A stretch of DNA of 57,949 nucleotides from Clostridia bacterium (GCA_022792135.1 JAAWAM010000006.1:1-57949); one strand, 5' to 3'. Positions 1-9,900 are shown, counted from the first letter of the stretch. Translations and numbers: made by a program. The notes: a model not told the origin generated them from the letters alone.

Positions 1-108
1 ACCTTTCAGAGAATTTTAATTTTACTTGGTTTACATATTTTGCCAGCATTTTACTGGTTATTTGTTGTGCCACTTTTTATTTCTAAAATTTTCTTTAAAA
101 ATATTTAA
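1..108 (+). CDS. C-terminal end of a membrane protein (partial)
   Basis: An open frame enters from the left edge and ends in TAA at 106-108. The 35 visible residues are very hydrophobic (start TFQRILILLGLHILPAFYW) and end in a short basic tail, as in the last transmembrane helix of an integral membrane protein. No family can be named from this fragment. It runs in the same direction as the ZIP gene but is separated from it by 285 bases that contain a long palindrome. Confidence 0.5.
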   Translation, partial: TFQRILILLGLHILPAFYWLFVVPLFISKIFFKNI

Positions 109-148
109 TTTCCTATTGACTTTTTATAGCTGGTCTTTTTTATATTAT

Positions 149-187
149 CTATTGACAAGTAAATTTTGTAAATTTAATTGTCAATAG
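149..187. repeat. 18-bp near-perfect palindrome upstream of the ZIP gene
   Basis: The arms 149-166 (CTATTGACAAGTAAATTT) and 170-187 are inverted copies with one mismatch, around a 3-base centre (TGT). No run of T follows, so it does not look like an intrinsic terminator. Each arm contains TTGACA pointing inward. The octamer CTATTGAC also occurs at 112-119. It could be a dimeric repressor operator for the metal transporter downstream, or an mRNA 3' hairpin for the upstream gene. The function is inferred only. Confidence 0.55.
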
Positions 188-393
188 GTGTGTCGACTTT
201 ATTATCATATATTTATTATCAAAATTTTTCCATAAAAAAAGACATTTTTTACTATCTTTTATAAAACAATTCGACATAATCTGATGTTTTTATCAGAACA
301 AGGATAGGATTAGTTTTCTTAAAAGTAAAAAGTATTTCAAATCGTTTTCATATTAGATTTAAAAATTTCATAAATTATTAAAGAGGTGTAACA

Positions 394-1135
394 ATGGAAA
401 TATTAAAAACAACCCTTTTAGGATTATTTTTTGGAACATTTGGAACTACATTAGGTGGAATAATAGGAGTAGTCATCCAAAAACACTCCAATAAATTTTT
501 AAGTTTTATTTTAGCTTTTGCATCAGGACTTATGATGGCAGTCATTTGTTTTGACTTACTACCAGAAGCTTTAGGAATTAGTAATATCATAAATGTAATA
601 ATAGGAACAATTATAGGTATTATTGCTATGATATTTTGTGATTTATTGGTAGAAAAAAAATTTAGTTTAAACGAAAAATTTAAGGATAATCGAAATAATC
701 TACTAAAAACAGGAATTATTGTATCTATTGGGTTAGCAATTCATAATTTCCCAGAAGGATTAGCGATTGGTTCAGGATTTGAAGCATCTTTAAGACTAGG
801 ACTTAGTTTGGCGATTGCCATTTGTCTACATGATATACCAGAAGGAATTTCCATGGCAGTTCCTATGAAAAATGGAGGAATGAAAATATCGAAAATCATT
901 TTCTATGTCGTTTTATCTGGAATTACCACAGGAATCGGAGCCTTTTTTGGAAGTATTATTGGGTCCATTTCACAACAGGTAATTGCTATTTGCCTAAGCT
1001 TTGCAGCAGGTGCTATGTTGTACATTGTATCACGGAGAATTAATTCCAGAATCTAATCAACTATATCAGGGAAGAATGACAGCGCTTGGTAATATGATAG
1101 GATTCATCCTTGGGATATTTGCCACTACTTTATAA
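394..1135 (+). CDS. ZIP-family divalent metal transporter, read through a +1 shift at CGG 1033
   Basis: A polytopic membrane protein of the ZIP family (zinc/iron/manganese uptake or redistribution). Hallmarks are HNFPEGLAIG in one helix and LHDIPEGISMAVP in the next, whose His/Glu residues form the metal site in this family. The start at 394 follows an AGAGGTG ribosome binding site. The first frame gives 213 good residues to ...AAGAMLYIVS, then hits CGG (1033-1035) and terminates seven codons later. Skipping C1033 gives GELIPESNQLYQGR and the normal family C-terminus to TAA at 1133-1135, for a total of 246 residues, the usual length. The frame break is therefore either a programmed or tolerated +1 shift or an inserted base. 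Metal specificity is unknown. Confidence 0.85.
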
Positions 1136-1155
1136 GTATGAGAAATATACTTTAC

Positions 1156-1190
1156 AAAAGCAAGTAATTTTAAAAATTGCTTGCTTTTTG
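1156..1190 (+). terminator. Rho-independent terminator after the ZIP gene
   Basis: AAAAGCAAGTAATTTT pairs with AAAATTGCTTGCTTTT and is followed by T residues. The stem starts 21 bases after the repaired stop codon at 1135. This supports 1135, rather than the premature stop at 1056, as the true gene end. Confidence 0.75.
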
Positions 1191-1209
1191 AATTTAGATG
1201 TAGTAAAAT
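1181..1209 (+). promoter_or_regulatory. Putative sigma-A promoter for pcrA
   Basis: TTGCTT (1181-1186), a 17-base spacer, then TAAAAT (1204-1209), 64 bases before the pcrA start. The -35 overlaps the T-tract of the upstream terminator. Confidence 0.4.
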
Positions 1210-1273
1210 GCAAACAGACATTTGAAAATATGAAATAAAAAGAATAAAAATAGACATAGAAAGGAAATGATAA

Positions 1274-3586
1274 ATGCAAAATATATTAGAGGGATTAAAC
1301 AACAAACAATACCAAGCCGTAGCAAATACAGAAGGACCATGCCTAGTAATTGCAGGAGCAGGAAGCGGAAAAACAAAAGTACTAACCCATAAAATAGCCT
1401 ACTTAATCGGAGAAAAAGGTGCACATCCTTGGGATATCTTAGCCATTACCTTTACCAACAAAGCAGCCAACGAAATGAAAGAAAGAATTGCAGGGCTAAT
1501 AGGAGAAGCCGCAAAAGATATCTGGATGGGAACTTTTCACTCAATATGTGTTAGAATTTTAAGAAGATTTATTGACAGAATAGGATTTGACTCTTCTTTT
1601 ATCATCTTTGACACATCAGACCAAAAAACCTTAGTAAAAGGATGTTTAAAAGACTTAGCCATTGACGACAAACTATTTACCGATCGAGCTGTTTTATCAG
1701 AAATCAGTAATGCTAAAAATGAAATGCTAGAACCAGAACAATATCAAGGAAGAGCAAATGGAGACTTTCGAAAAGAAAAAATAGCATTGGTCTATAATCT
1801 ATATCAAAAAAGACTAAAAGAGAACAATGCGATAGACTTTGATGATATCATTAACTATACCATAAAAATTCTAATGGAAAACCCAGACATATTAGAATAC
1901 TATTCTAATAAATTCAAATATGTATTAGTAGATGAATACCAAGATACCAATAAAGCCCAATTCACCCTAGTAACCATGTTAGCCTCCAAAAACGGAAATA
2001 TAACAGTAGTAGGAGACAATGACCAAGGAATTTACTCATTTAGAGGAGCTGATATTTCTAACATATTAAATTTTGAAAGAGACTTTCCAGGAACTAAAAT
2101 CATAAAATTAGAACAAAATTACAGATGTACAGGAAATATCTTAAAAGCAGCCAATAGTGTCATCAAAAATAACGAAGTAAAATACAAAAAAGAATTATGG
2201 ACACAAAATGATGAAGGAAACTTACCAAAAGTCTATCAAGCCAAAAATGAATACGATGAAGGTAGTTATATTGTAGAACAAATGGAGCATCTAAAAAGAG
2301 AGGAATATTATAAATATTCAGACTTTGCTATTTTATATCGAATGAACACCCAATCCAGAGCAATTGAGGATATTTTAAGAAGAGAAAATATCCCATATAA
2401 AATTATTGGAGGGTTAAAATTCTATGAAAGAAAAGAAATTAAAGACATTATTGCTTACTTAAGACTCATTCAAAATGGAAATGACAATTTAAGCTTAAAA
2501 AGAATTATCAATGAACCTAAAAGAGGAATTGGAAAAACCAGTTTAGATAAAGTAGAACAAATTGCAATAGAAAACGAAACATCGATGTATGAAATTATCA
2601 AAAACGCAGAACAATATGGTTTAAATAGGATTTATTTAAAATCAAGAGAATTTGTAAATATAATAGAAGAACTAAAAGCTAAAAAAGACCAACTAACCAT
2701 CTCAGAATTAATCAAAGAAACATTAAAAAAATCAGGTTATACAAAAGCACTAGAAAACGAAAATACCATCGAAGCAGAAAATAGAATTGAAAACTTAGAC
2801 GAGTTCTTAACCGTAGCCATTGAATTTGAAGAAGAACAAGCAGAAAACCATTTAAGTGAATTTTTAGAGGGAATTACCTTATCTAGTGATATTGATAATT
2901 TAGAAGAAGACCAAGAATATGTAACATTAATGACATTGCATAGTGCCAAAGGACTAGAATTTCCAGTCGTATTCTTAGTCGGAATGGAAGAAGGAATTTT
3001 CCCAGGCTATCAATCCATTTCAGAACCACGAGAATTAGAAGAAGAAAGAAGACTTTGTTATGTAGGAATCACAAGAGCAAAAGAAAATTTATTCTTAACT
3101 TGTAGTAAACAAAGAACGATATTCGGTTCTACCAGTTATAATCCAATTTCGAGATTTTTAAGTGAAATACCACAAGAATTATTAGAAGGTTATGAAGAAG
3201 CGTTTGGGGAAACCAGTAATAAGGAAGAAATGTTTAAGGATTCTGCTTATAGTTGGACATATGGTAGCAGAAATAATGGAAATATCAAAACATATCAAAT
3301 GAATGAAAAACAACCAGTAGCTGCTGCAAGCAATAGGCAATCGAATAAAGGATTTATGTTTCGAACAGCAGAAAGCTTCTTAAACACAATAGCAAAGCCA
3401 GTAACAAATTCTGTAGATTTGTCACAGTATAAAGCGGGAATCAGGGTATTGCATAAAAAATTCGGAGCAGGAACGATTCATCAAGTAGAACCAGAGGGCG
3501 AAGACTTAAAAGTAGATATCCAATTTGATAAAGTAGGGCATAAAAGGCTCATGGCTAAATTTGCAAACTTAGAAGTAATTGAATAA
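1274..3586 (+). CDS. pcrA: ATP-dependent DNA helicase PcrA (UvrD family)
   Basis: A superfamily 1 3'-5' DNA helicase for nucleotide excision repair, removal of RecA from DNA and rolling-circle replication. Walker A is GAGSGKT at residues 28-34, motif II is DEYQDT at about 220-225, QNYRCT marks motif IV, and LMTLHSAKGLEFP and CYVGITRAKE mark motifs V and VI. At 770 residues it is a typical length, including the C-terminal basic/Tudor-like segment (AGIRVLHKKFGAGTI). The ATG at 1274 follows GAAAGGAAATGATAA. It is a single gene with its own likely promoter and a terminator at 3626-3659. All internal 'cgg' triplets are out of frame. Confidence 0.97.
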   Translation: MQNILEGLNNKQYQAVANTEGPCLVIAGAGSGKTKVLTHKIAYLIGEKGAHPWDILAITFTNKAANEMKERIAGLIGEAAKDIWMGTFHSICVRILRRFIDRIGFDSSFIIFDTSDQKTLVKGCLKDLAIDDKLFTDRAVLSEISNAKNEMLEPEQYQGRANGDFRKEKIALVYNLYQKRLKENNAIDFDDIINYTIKILMENPDILEYYSNKFKYVLVDEYQDTNKAQFTLVTMLASKNGNITVVGDNDQGIYSFRGADISNILNFERDFPGTKIIKLEQNYRCTGNILKAANSVIKNNEVKYKKELWTQNDEGNLPKVYQAKNEYDEGSYIVEQMEHLKREEYYKYSDFAILYRMNTQSRAIEDILRRENIPYKIIGGLKFYERKEIKDIIAYLRLIQNGNDNLSLKRIINEPKRGIGKTSLDKVEQIAIENETSMYEIIKNAEQYGLNRIYLKSREFVNIIEELKAKKDQLTISELIKETLKKSGYTKALENENTIEAENRIENLDEFLTVAIEFEEEQAENHLSEFLEGITLSSDIDNLEEDQEYVTLMTLHSAKGLEFPVVFLVGMEEGIFPGYQSISEPRELEEERRLCYVGITRAKENLFLTCSKQRTIFGSTSYNPISRFLSEIPQELLEGYEEAFGETSNKEEMFKDSAYSWTYGSRNNGNIKTYQMNEKQPVAAASNRQSNKGFMFRTAESFLNTIAKPVTNSVDLSQYKAGIRVLHKKFGAGTIHQVEPEGEDLKVDIQFDKVGHKRLMAKFANLEVIE

Positions 3587-3625
3587 TGTGAGGTTCAATT
3601 CATATCGTCTATTTAATGTATTTTT

Positions 3626-3659
3626 AAAAGAAGGAATTTATCAATTTCTTCTTTTTTTT
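3626..3659 (+). terminator. Rho-independent terminator after pcrA
   Basis: AAAGAAGGAATT pairs with AATTTCTTCTTT (one bulge or mismatch) and is followed by an eight-base T run. Confidence 0.75.
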
Positions 3660-3722
3660 GAATAAAAACGAAAAGAAAGGAAACAATAAACAAAGAATAA
3701 TAAAAAGGAAGGAAGGATAAAA

Positions 3723-3911
3723 ATGGCAGATTTAAATCAAATGGAATTACAAAATTTAAGACACTTAATAGGAGCGCATGAAACAGCATACCAAAAATTA
3801 AATACTTATTCTTCACAAGCTGTTGATCCGCAAATTAAGCAACTGTTTACAAAATCAGCACAAGATGCGTTAAACACAAAACAAAAATTAATGAACTTTT
3901 TAAATAATTAA
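3723..3911 (+). CDS. Small CotF-like spore coat protein
   Basis: A 62-residue soluble helical protein (ELQNLRHLIGAHETAYQKL...) resembling the small ferritin-like/CotF coat proteins of Clostridia. These are typically about 60-90 residues and encoded in pairs. It has an AAGGAAGGA ribosome binding site before ATG 3723. It lies 18 bases upstream of a second protein of similar kind, so the two are almost surely one transcript ending at the terminator at 4181-4221. Expected location is the spore coat. A sporulation-sigma promoter was not convincingly seen. Confidence 0.72.
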   Translation: MADLNQMELQNLRHLIGAHETAYQKLNTYSSQAVDPQIKQLFTKSAQDALNTKQKLMNFLNN

Positions 3912-3929
3912 TCAAGGAGGAAATTAAAA

Positions 3930-4175
3930 ATGGATGAAAAAATAATGGTAAATGATATTTTGGCTGGTGTAAAATCAGATTTAACAGCCTATCAAACAGC
4001 TATATCAGAGGCTGAAAATATGCAATTAAGACAAACCTTTCAACAAATTAGAAACAATGATGAAAGTTTTCAATATGAATTATTCAAAATAGCACAATCA
4101 AAAGGGTATTATGTACCAGCTCAAAAAGCAACTGTAACAGAAATTAGTACTGTTAAAACAGAATTGCAACAATAA
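3930..4175 (+). CDS. CotF-family spore coat protein
   Basis: An 81-residue protein matching the CotF/coat family pattern: DILAGVKSDLTAYQTAISEAENMQLRQTF, then QIRNNDESFQYELFKIAQSKGYYVPA. The family forms an antiparallel helical hairpin. It is preceded by AAGGAGGAAATT and follows its partner gene by 18 bases. The final segment (QKATVTEISTVKTELQQ) is a short hydrophilic tail. It supports the view that the organism makes endospores. Confidence 0.8.
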   Translation: MDEKIMVNDILAGVKSDLTAYQTAISEAENMQLRQTFQQIRNNDESFQYELFKIAQSKGYYVPAQKATVTEISTVKTELQQ

Positions 4176-4180
4176 TTTAG

Positions 4181-4221
4181 AACAACTACGATCTAGGTAT
4201 CTTAGATAGTAGTTGTTTTTT
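4181..4221 (+). terminator. Rho-independent terminator after the coat-protein pair
   Basis: AACAACTAC pairs with GTAGTTGTT around an AT-rich loop with a secondary GATCTAGG/ATCTTAGAT pairing, followed by a T run. Confidence 0.75.
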
Positions 4222-4309
4222 AAAAGTGAAAAATGAAGAAAAAATGAATAAAACAGAGATAAAGTAAAAAAAGTAGATAAAACATACGGAAATTAAAAAA
4301 GTAGTCTCT

Positions 4310-4338
4310 TTGCAAAAATATAAATATTACAATATTAT
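4310..4338 (+). promoter_or_regulatory. Putative sigma-A-type promoter for the M23 peptidase gene
   Basis: TTGCAA (4310-4315), a 17-base spacer, and TATTAT (4333-4338), 43 bases before the start codon. Confidence 0.45.
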
Positions 4339-4380
4339 TACAATAGAAAAAGTAGAAAAATACAAAGGAGATCAAAATTC

Positions 4381-5397
4381 ATGTTTAAAAAAGTATTAGT
4401 ACATACTAGAAGAGGAATTAAAATTACAATTCTCTTTCTTATTGCGGCTTTTTTAATAGTAGGAGCAATCGCTTTTCTTTATAAACCAACTTATAGTGTT
4501 TTTATAGAAGGGGAGCAAGTAGGGTATACAGAAGATAGAACAAAATTGCAACATAGAATTAATGATTATATAGAAAAAGGAGAAGGAGACAATCAAAATG
4601 TTGCCTTTGTACAATTGCCAAATCTTCCCGATTACAAATTATGTTTGTTAAAGAAAGATATTGTAGCAAATGATGATGAAATTTTCAATCAAATCAAACA
4701 AGAAGGAACCACTTATTATCGATATTATGCCATAGCAGATAACCAAGAAGAAAAATTATATGTATCTAGTTTTGAAGAAGCAGAAGGAGTTGTGAATCAT
4801 CTAAAGGAAAAAAACAGTTCTAATATAAATCAAATATCCATATTAGAAAAATATGAAACAGAAATGAAAGAATTAGTAACTTCACAAGAAGCTATTTCGA
4901 AATTATATATAGAATCACCAAAAGTAGTAACAGTAGCAAAAAAATCGAAAACTAACAAATATGCAGCAACAGGAAGTGTGAACACCTCTTCTCATACATC
5001 AAGTGCAAAAGCAAATCTTGGAATTTCTTTAATAAAGCCAGTATCTGGAATTATTACATCTAGATTTGGTGCGGGAAGTTCGATGAGAAGATCATCTCAT
5101 ACAGGGTTAGATATTGCAACATCAACAGGAACATCCATTAAAGCAGCTGCATCAGGAACGGTCACTTTCTCGGGGTATAAAGGGTCTTATGGAAATATGA
5201 TAGTGATCAGTCATGGAAATGGCTTACAAACTTATTATGCGCATTGCAGCAAGTTATATGTATCAGCAGGAACCAATGTGTCACAAGGGCAAACAATAGC
5301 GGCAGTGGGCTCTACTGGAAATTCAACAGGACCACATTTGCATTTAGAAGTGAGAGTAAATGGGGTAGCCTATAACCCACAAAACTATGTATATTAA
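4381..5397 (+). CDS. Membrane-anchored M23 (LytM-type) zinc metallopeptidase
   Basis: 338 residues. One transmembrane segment lies near residues 16-36 (IKITILFLIAAFLIVGAIAF), followed by an extracellular region of about 180 residues, a Ser/Thr-rich linker (TGSVNTSSHTSS), and a C-terminal M23 domain. The M23 domain has the zinc-binding HTGLDIA and GPHLHLEVR (HxH) motifs, so the catalytic ligands appear intact. Such enzymes cut peptide cross-links in the cell wall, and the single-helix topology resembles SpoIIQ and related wall hydrolases. The ribosome binding site is AAAGGAG. It is flanked by its own promoter and terminator. Whether it acts in sporulation or growth cannot be decided here. Confidence 0.9.
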   Translation: MFKKVLVHTRRGIKITILFLIAAFLIVGAIAFLYKPTYSVFIEGEQVGYTEDRTKLQHRINDYIEKGEGDNQNVAFVQLPNLPDYKLCLLKKDIVANDDEIFNQIKQEGTTYYRYYAIADNQEEKLYVSSFEEAEGVVNHLKEKNSSNINQISILEKYETEMKELVTSQEAISKLYIESPKVVTVAKKSKTNKYAATGSVNTSSHTSSAKANLGISLIKPVSGIITSRFGAGSSMRRSSHTGLDIATSTGTSIKAAASGTVTFSGYKGSYGNMIVISHGNGLQTYYAHCSKLYVSAGTNVSQGQTIAAVGSTGNSTGPHLHLEVRVNGVAYNPQNYVY

Positions 5398-5435
5398 GGA
5401 AAAAGACAGATATCGAGAAAGATAACTGTCTTTTT
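5398..5435 (+). terminator. Rho-independent terminator after the M23 peptidase
   Basis: AAAAAGACAG pairs with CTGTCTTTTT around a partly paired centre (ATATC/GATAA). The T-tract abuts the end of the convergent mecA gene at 5440, so it may serve both strands. Confidence 0.75.
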
Positions 5436-5439
5436 AGAA

Positions 5440-6072
5440 TTAAGAAAAATATTGAATTCCTGTTGTAATTGCACTTTTTTTGATTACAATTTTTCCATGT
5501 TCTATTAGCTTATTTTCAAAACTATTTGAGAAATGGACAGGAGTTGCAAATTCGGCAATAACAGAGTAAAAAGTTTTCAGTAATTCATAAGAAGTATTGA
5601 TATTTTTGACCAGTAAATAATATGTATTATGATACCAGTATAAAGAAATATTCTTTGAGAAATTTTTTATATTAAAATTAGATTTTCTACTAATGTACTT
5701 GCAAAATTCACAAAACTCATCAAAATTTCTAAACTCATAAATTGCCTGTTTACTAGAAAAATCTAATTTTTTTCTTTTAACTGTCAATTTCTTTTTGGAA
5801 GGAGTTGCATATGTTTTTATATCTTGTGGAGAATATTTGGTAATCGTAAAAACCAAGATATCTTCTAAAGAAGAAAAAGCTTCAATTAACAATTTGCAGC
5901 CATCTGTATAAAAGCCAACTTCTTCTTTTGCTTTTTCTAACATATTGGCAAAAAAGTTTTGTTCTTCTAGTGCCTTTGTCATAAGTAAATGAATGTCCAA
6001 ATTTTTAACTTCCAAATCAGAAGTATTCACAATCACACGTATTTTATTCTCTGTTAATTTTTCTATTTTCAT
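5440..6072 (-). CDS. mecA: Adaptor protein MecA
   Basis: 210 residues. MecA binds unfolded or specific substrates and delivers them to the ClpC/ClpP protease. The N-terminal block (MKIEKLTENKIRVIV..., DLEVKNLDIHLLM) is the conserved substrate-binding region. It is followed by a charged linker (PSKKKLTVKRKK) and a C-terminal Clp-binding domain (YEFRNFDEFCEFCKYI... to IEHGKIVI). The ATG at 6072 is chosen because AAGGAGG lies 11 bases upstream on the minus strand. A longer frame from GTG at 6096 would overlap that site. It is monocistronic and convergent with the M23 peptidase gene. Confidence 0.9.
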   Translation of the reverse strand: MKIEKLTENKIRVIVNTSDLEVKNLDIHLLMTKALEEQNFFANMLEKAKEEVGFYTDGCKLLIEAFSSLEDILVFTITKYSPQDIKTYATPSKKKLTVKRKKLDFSSKQAIYEFRNFDEFCEFCKYISRKSNFNIKNFSKNISLYWYHNTYYLLVKNINTSYELLKTFYSVIAEFATPVHFSNSFENKLIEHGKIVIKKSAITTGIQYFS

Positions 6073-6311
6073 AAAGATAAAAACCTCCTTAATCACTCTT
6101 AATTATATTATACTACTAATATCATTATATTGAAATGTATAATTTTTGGTAATTAAATAAAGCGAAATTTTTAATTTATTTTAATATATTTTTGACTGGA
6201 AATGGTAACAACCAATGAAATAGAATGTAACGATTCAGACGTCTTGTTTTTTGCCATAAAAATATTACCTCTAAATAGTTACATAGAATTAAAGAAATAA
6301 TGATAATTTAC

Positions 6312-6340
6312 TTGAAAAATTTGCTAATTCAAGATATAAT
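6312..6340 (+). promoter_or_regulatory. Sigma-A promoter for the DUF4321-radC-mre region
   Basis: TTGAAA (6312-6317), a 17-base spacer and a perfect TATAAT (6335-6340), 59 bases upstream of the first start codon. It probably drives the small membrane protein and may continue into radC and mreB. Confidence 0.65.
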
Positions 6341-6398
6341 ACCGTTATGTCAAAAAATAAATAGCCGTAAGGGAAAAAGAAGTTTTTGGAGGGAGAAA

Positions 6399-6656
6399 AT
6401 GGCAACAAAAGAAAAGAATATAGGGATATTATCCATATTTATTTTATCTGGTTTAGTAGTAGGGGGATTATTAGGAGAATTGGCAGCTAACGTAAGTTGG
6501 CTTTGGTGGCTTTCTTATAGCCAAAGTTTTGGTCTGCAAAATCCAATTACACTAGACTTAAGTGTTGTGCAAATTACCTTTGCACTTATGTTTAAAATTA
6601 GTATAGCAAGCATTATAGGTATGGTATTAGCCATCTTTATTTACAAGAAAATATAA
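6399..6656 (+). CDS. DUF4321-type small membrane protein
   Basis: 85 residues with two predicted transmembrane helices (GILSIFILSGLVVGGLLGEL and IASIIGMVLAIFIYKKI) around a short loop containing SWLWWLSYSQSFG and LDLSVVQITFALMFKI. This is the layout of the DUF4321 family, often encoded just before radC/mreB in Clostridia. No biochemical function is known. The ATG at 6399 is preceded by TGGAGGGAG. An ORF open from 6300 contains the promoter, so the upstream codons are not used. The radC start follows 52 bases downstream. Confidence 0.8.
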   Translation: MATKEKNIGILSIFILSGLVVGGLLGELAANVSWLWWLSYSQSFGLQNPITLDLSVVQITFALMFKISIASIIGMVLAIFIYKKI

Positions 6657-6708
6657 GAATATAAAAGACAAAATAGGGGCAATTAAAACGAGAAAGGAAT
6701 GGAATATT

Positions 6709-7401
6709 TTGTCGATTACAATAAAAGAATTACCAGAATTAGAAAGACCATATGAAAAGTTAGAATTATATGGTGAAAAAGTATTATCCAATGCAGAATT
6801 ATTAGCAATTATTATAAAAACAGGAACCAAAGAAGAAACTTCTGTACAATTAGCACAAAGACTCTTGAAACTGAATCATACTAAAACAGAAGATTTAAGT
6901 TATCTGCAGAGTTTAACCATAGAGGAATTAATGCAAATAAAGGGAATTGGCAAAGTCAAAGCGATCCAACTAAAGGCGGTAGGAGAATTAGCAGTTAGGA
7001 TGTTTCAAACCTCAAATTATAAGAAAATAATTATTAAAGAGCCACATGATTTAGCAAGGATAGTAATGAGTGAGCTCAAATTTGAAAAAAACGAAAAAGT
7101 AAAAGTAGTTATTTTAAATATCAAAAATGAAATATTAAAAATTAAAGAAATTGCATCAGGGGGAACTAATTTTGCGAATGTTTCTATGAAGGATATTATG
7201 GTAGAGCCAATCAAAATGAAAGCACCTAAAATCATACTAGTACACAACCATCCAAGTGGAGATTCTACACCAAGTAAACAAGATATAAAATATACAGAAC
7301 AACTATATGAAATGGCTGAGTTGCTTGGCATTCAATTGGTGGATCATTTAGTAATAGGAAACATGAATTATACCAGTATATTTTCCAAAATGTTTTCTTA
7401 A
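6709..7401 (+). CDS. radC: RadC-family JAB/MPN domain protein
   Basis: 230 residues. The N-terminal UPF0758 domain carries a helix-hairpin-helix (LMQIKGIGKVKAIQLKAV), followed by a JAB metalloprotease-like domain with intact metal ligands HNHPSGDSTPSKQD. The family was once tied to recombinational repair, but its biochemical role is uncertain. The start is TTG at 6709 after GAAAGGAATGG. radC directly upstream of mreB is the classic Firmicutes order. mreB follows after 32 bases. Confidence 0.93.
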   Translation: MSITIKELPELERPYEKLELYGEKVLSNAELLAIIIKTGTKEETSVQLAQRLLKLNHTKTEDLSYLQSLTIEELMQIKGIGKVKAIQLKAVGELAVRMFQTSNYKKIIIKEPHDLARIVMSELKFEKNEKVKVVILNIKNEILKIKEIASGGTNFANVSMKDIMVEPIKMKAPKIILVHNHPSGDSTPSKQDIKYTEQLYEMAELLGIQLVDHLVIGNMNYTSIFSKMFS

Positions 7402-7424
7402 AAATAAAAAATAAAAGGAGTTAG

Positions 7425-8475
<1,051 letters not shown>

Positions 8476-8532
8476 AAAGTAGAAAGGAGAGTATGATTTA
8501 TTGAAGGAGAGAATAAATCATACAAGTAAAAA

Positions 8533-9348
8533 ATGTATAGAAACAGAAAGAGTGGGATGATAGGAATTGTAATAACAATCGTGATATTAATCATAATCGT
8601 TATCTTTTCAAATGGTGAGAAAAATAGCAATTTCTTTGAAAATGTTGCAACCAATCTAGTTATGCCAATACAAAACGGATTAACTTATTTGAAAAATAAA
8701 TTAGGTGGTAATCACACATTTTTTACCGATATCAATTATTTAAAAGCAGAAAATAAAGAGTTAAAACAAAAAAATAGCCAGTTAGAGCAATCTTTAAGAG
8801 AGTTAGAAAATATAAAAACACAAAACGAAACATTAAAGGAATATTTAGATTTGAGTGAAAAATATGGAGAATATAAGACAATTCCAGGATATGTTATCAA
8901 TAAAGAAATTAGTAATTATTCAAAAACCATTGTAATTAATTTAGGAAAAAAAGATGGCGTTTCTGAAAATATGACAGTAATAGGAGATAAAGGTTTAGTG
9001 GGGCATATTATTTCTGTAACAGATACAACCGCAAAAGTACAAACGATTATTGATACAGCAAGTTCTGTAAGTTGTTCTATGAGTACAACAAAAGACAGTA
9101 TTGTTTGTAAAGGAACCCTAGATGAAAAATCGGCCTTAAAAGCGATGTACATTCCAACTGATGCAAACATTATTCAGGGAGACAGTATTGAAACATCAGG
9201 ATTAGGAGGAATTTATCCAAAAGGAATTCATATTGGAACTGTAAAAAAAGTAACCAATACACAAAACATGACAGATCGATATGCATTAATTCAAACAGCA
9301 GTAAACTTTGATAAACTAGATACTGTTTTAGTGATTACAAACCCATAA
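8533..9348 (+). CDS. mreC: Cell-shape protein MreC
   Basis: 271 residues. A basic N-terminus and one transmembrane helix (GMIGIVITIVILIIIVIF) precede a coiled coil at about residues 70-105 (LKAENKELKQKNSQLEQSLRELENIKTQN) and the periplasm-side beta domains (DGVSENMTVIGDKGLVGHII...). MreC links MreB and MreD to the elongation penicillin-binding proteins. It lies 57 bases after mreB and 18 bases before mreD. The ATG at 8533 has a weak ribosome binding site; AAAGGAG and GAAGGAG lie further upstream. Nothing unusual in length. Confidence 0.94.
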   Translation: MYRNRKSGMIGIVITIVILIIIVIFSNGEKNSNFFENVATNLVMPIQNGLTYLKNKLGGNHTFFTDINYLKAENKELKQKNSQLEQSLRELENIKTQNETLKEYLDLSEKYGEYKTIPGYVINKEISNYSKTIVINLGKKDGVSENMTVIGDKGLVGHIISVTDTTAKVQTIIDTASSVSCSMSTTKDSIVCKGTLDEKSALKAMYIPTDANIIQGDSIETSGLGGIYPKGIHIGTVKKVTNTQNMTDRYALIQTAVNFDKLDTVLVITNP

Positions 9349-9366
9349 AAGAAAGAGGTGAACGAA

Positions 9367-9900
9367 TTGAAAAAGACCGTAATTCATATTATTTTAATTT
9401 TAACAGCGCTCTTGATCTATTATTTACAATCAAACTTTTTTAGTTGGTTCAATATCGCAGGTGTTATGCCGAATTTATTTGTTATATTAACACTATTTAT
9501 TGGTCTATTTTCAAGTCGAACTATGGGAACTGCCTATGGAGTAGGAATTGGGCTTATGTTAGACTTTTTATTAGGGAATCAAATTGGAATTTATGCAGTT
9601 ACATTGGGGATGATTGGTTTCCTAGCAGCTATTTTTGATAAAAATTTTTCAAAAGATAGTAGAATGACGATTATGTTTATGGCTTTAGGTTCTACTATAA
9701 TAGGAGAAGTATTTAGTTATTTATTAAAGTATATTTTTTTAACAACTCATGTAGAGATAATTGATTTTATTTTTATTTTAATCGTTGAAATTATTTATAA
9801 CTTATTATTAACAATTATTCTTTATCCACTCATTCAAAAGTTTGGATATTATATAGAAAATGAATATAAAGGAAATAAAATTTTAACAAGATATTTTTAA
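9367..9900 (+). CDS. mreD: Rod-shape-determining membrane protein MreD
   Basis: 177 residues with five or six hydrophobic helices (e.g. VIHIILILTALLIYYLQ, LFVILTLFIGLFSS, GTAYGVGIGLMLDFLLGN). The size and position after mreC fit MreD, the membrane partner in the elongasome. TTG at 9367 is favoured because AAGAGGTG lies six bases upstream. GTG at 9358 would add three residues and is the alternative. Its stop (9900) lies just before the mrdA ribosome binding site, suggesting coupled translation. Confidence 0.88.
   Translation: MKKTVIHIILILTALLIYYLQSNFFSWFNIAGVMPNLFVILTLFIGLFSSRTMGTAYGVGIGLMLDFLLGNQIGIYAVTLGMIGFLAAIFDKNFSKDSRMTIMFMALGSTIIGEVFSYLLKYIFLTTHVEIIDFIFILIVEIIYNLLLTIILYPLIQKFGYYIENEYKGNKILTRYF

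Noticed and set aside
1066-1424. Two minus-strand open frames overlapping the start of pcrA
   Set aside because: They are low-complexity shadows of the plus-strand genes and have no ribosome binding site or family similarity.
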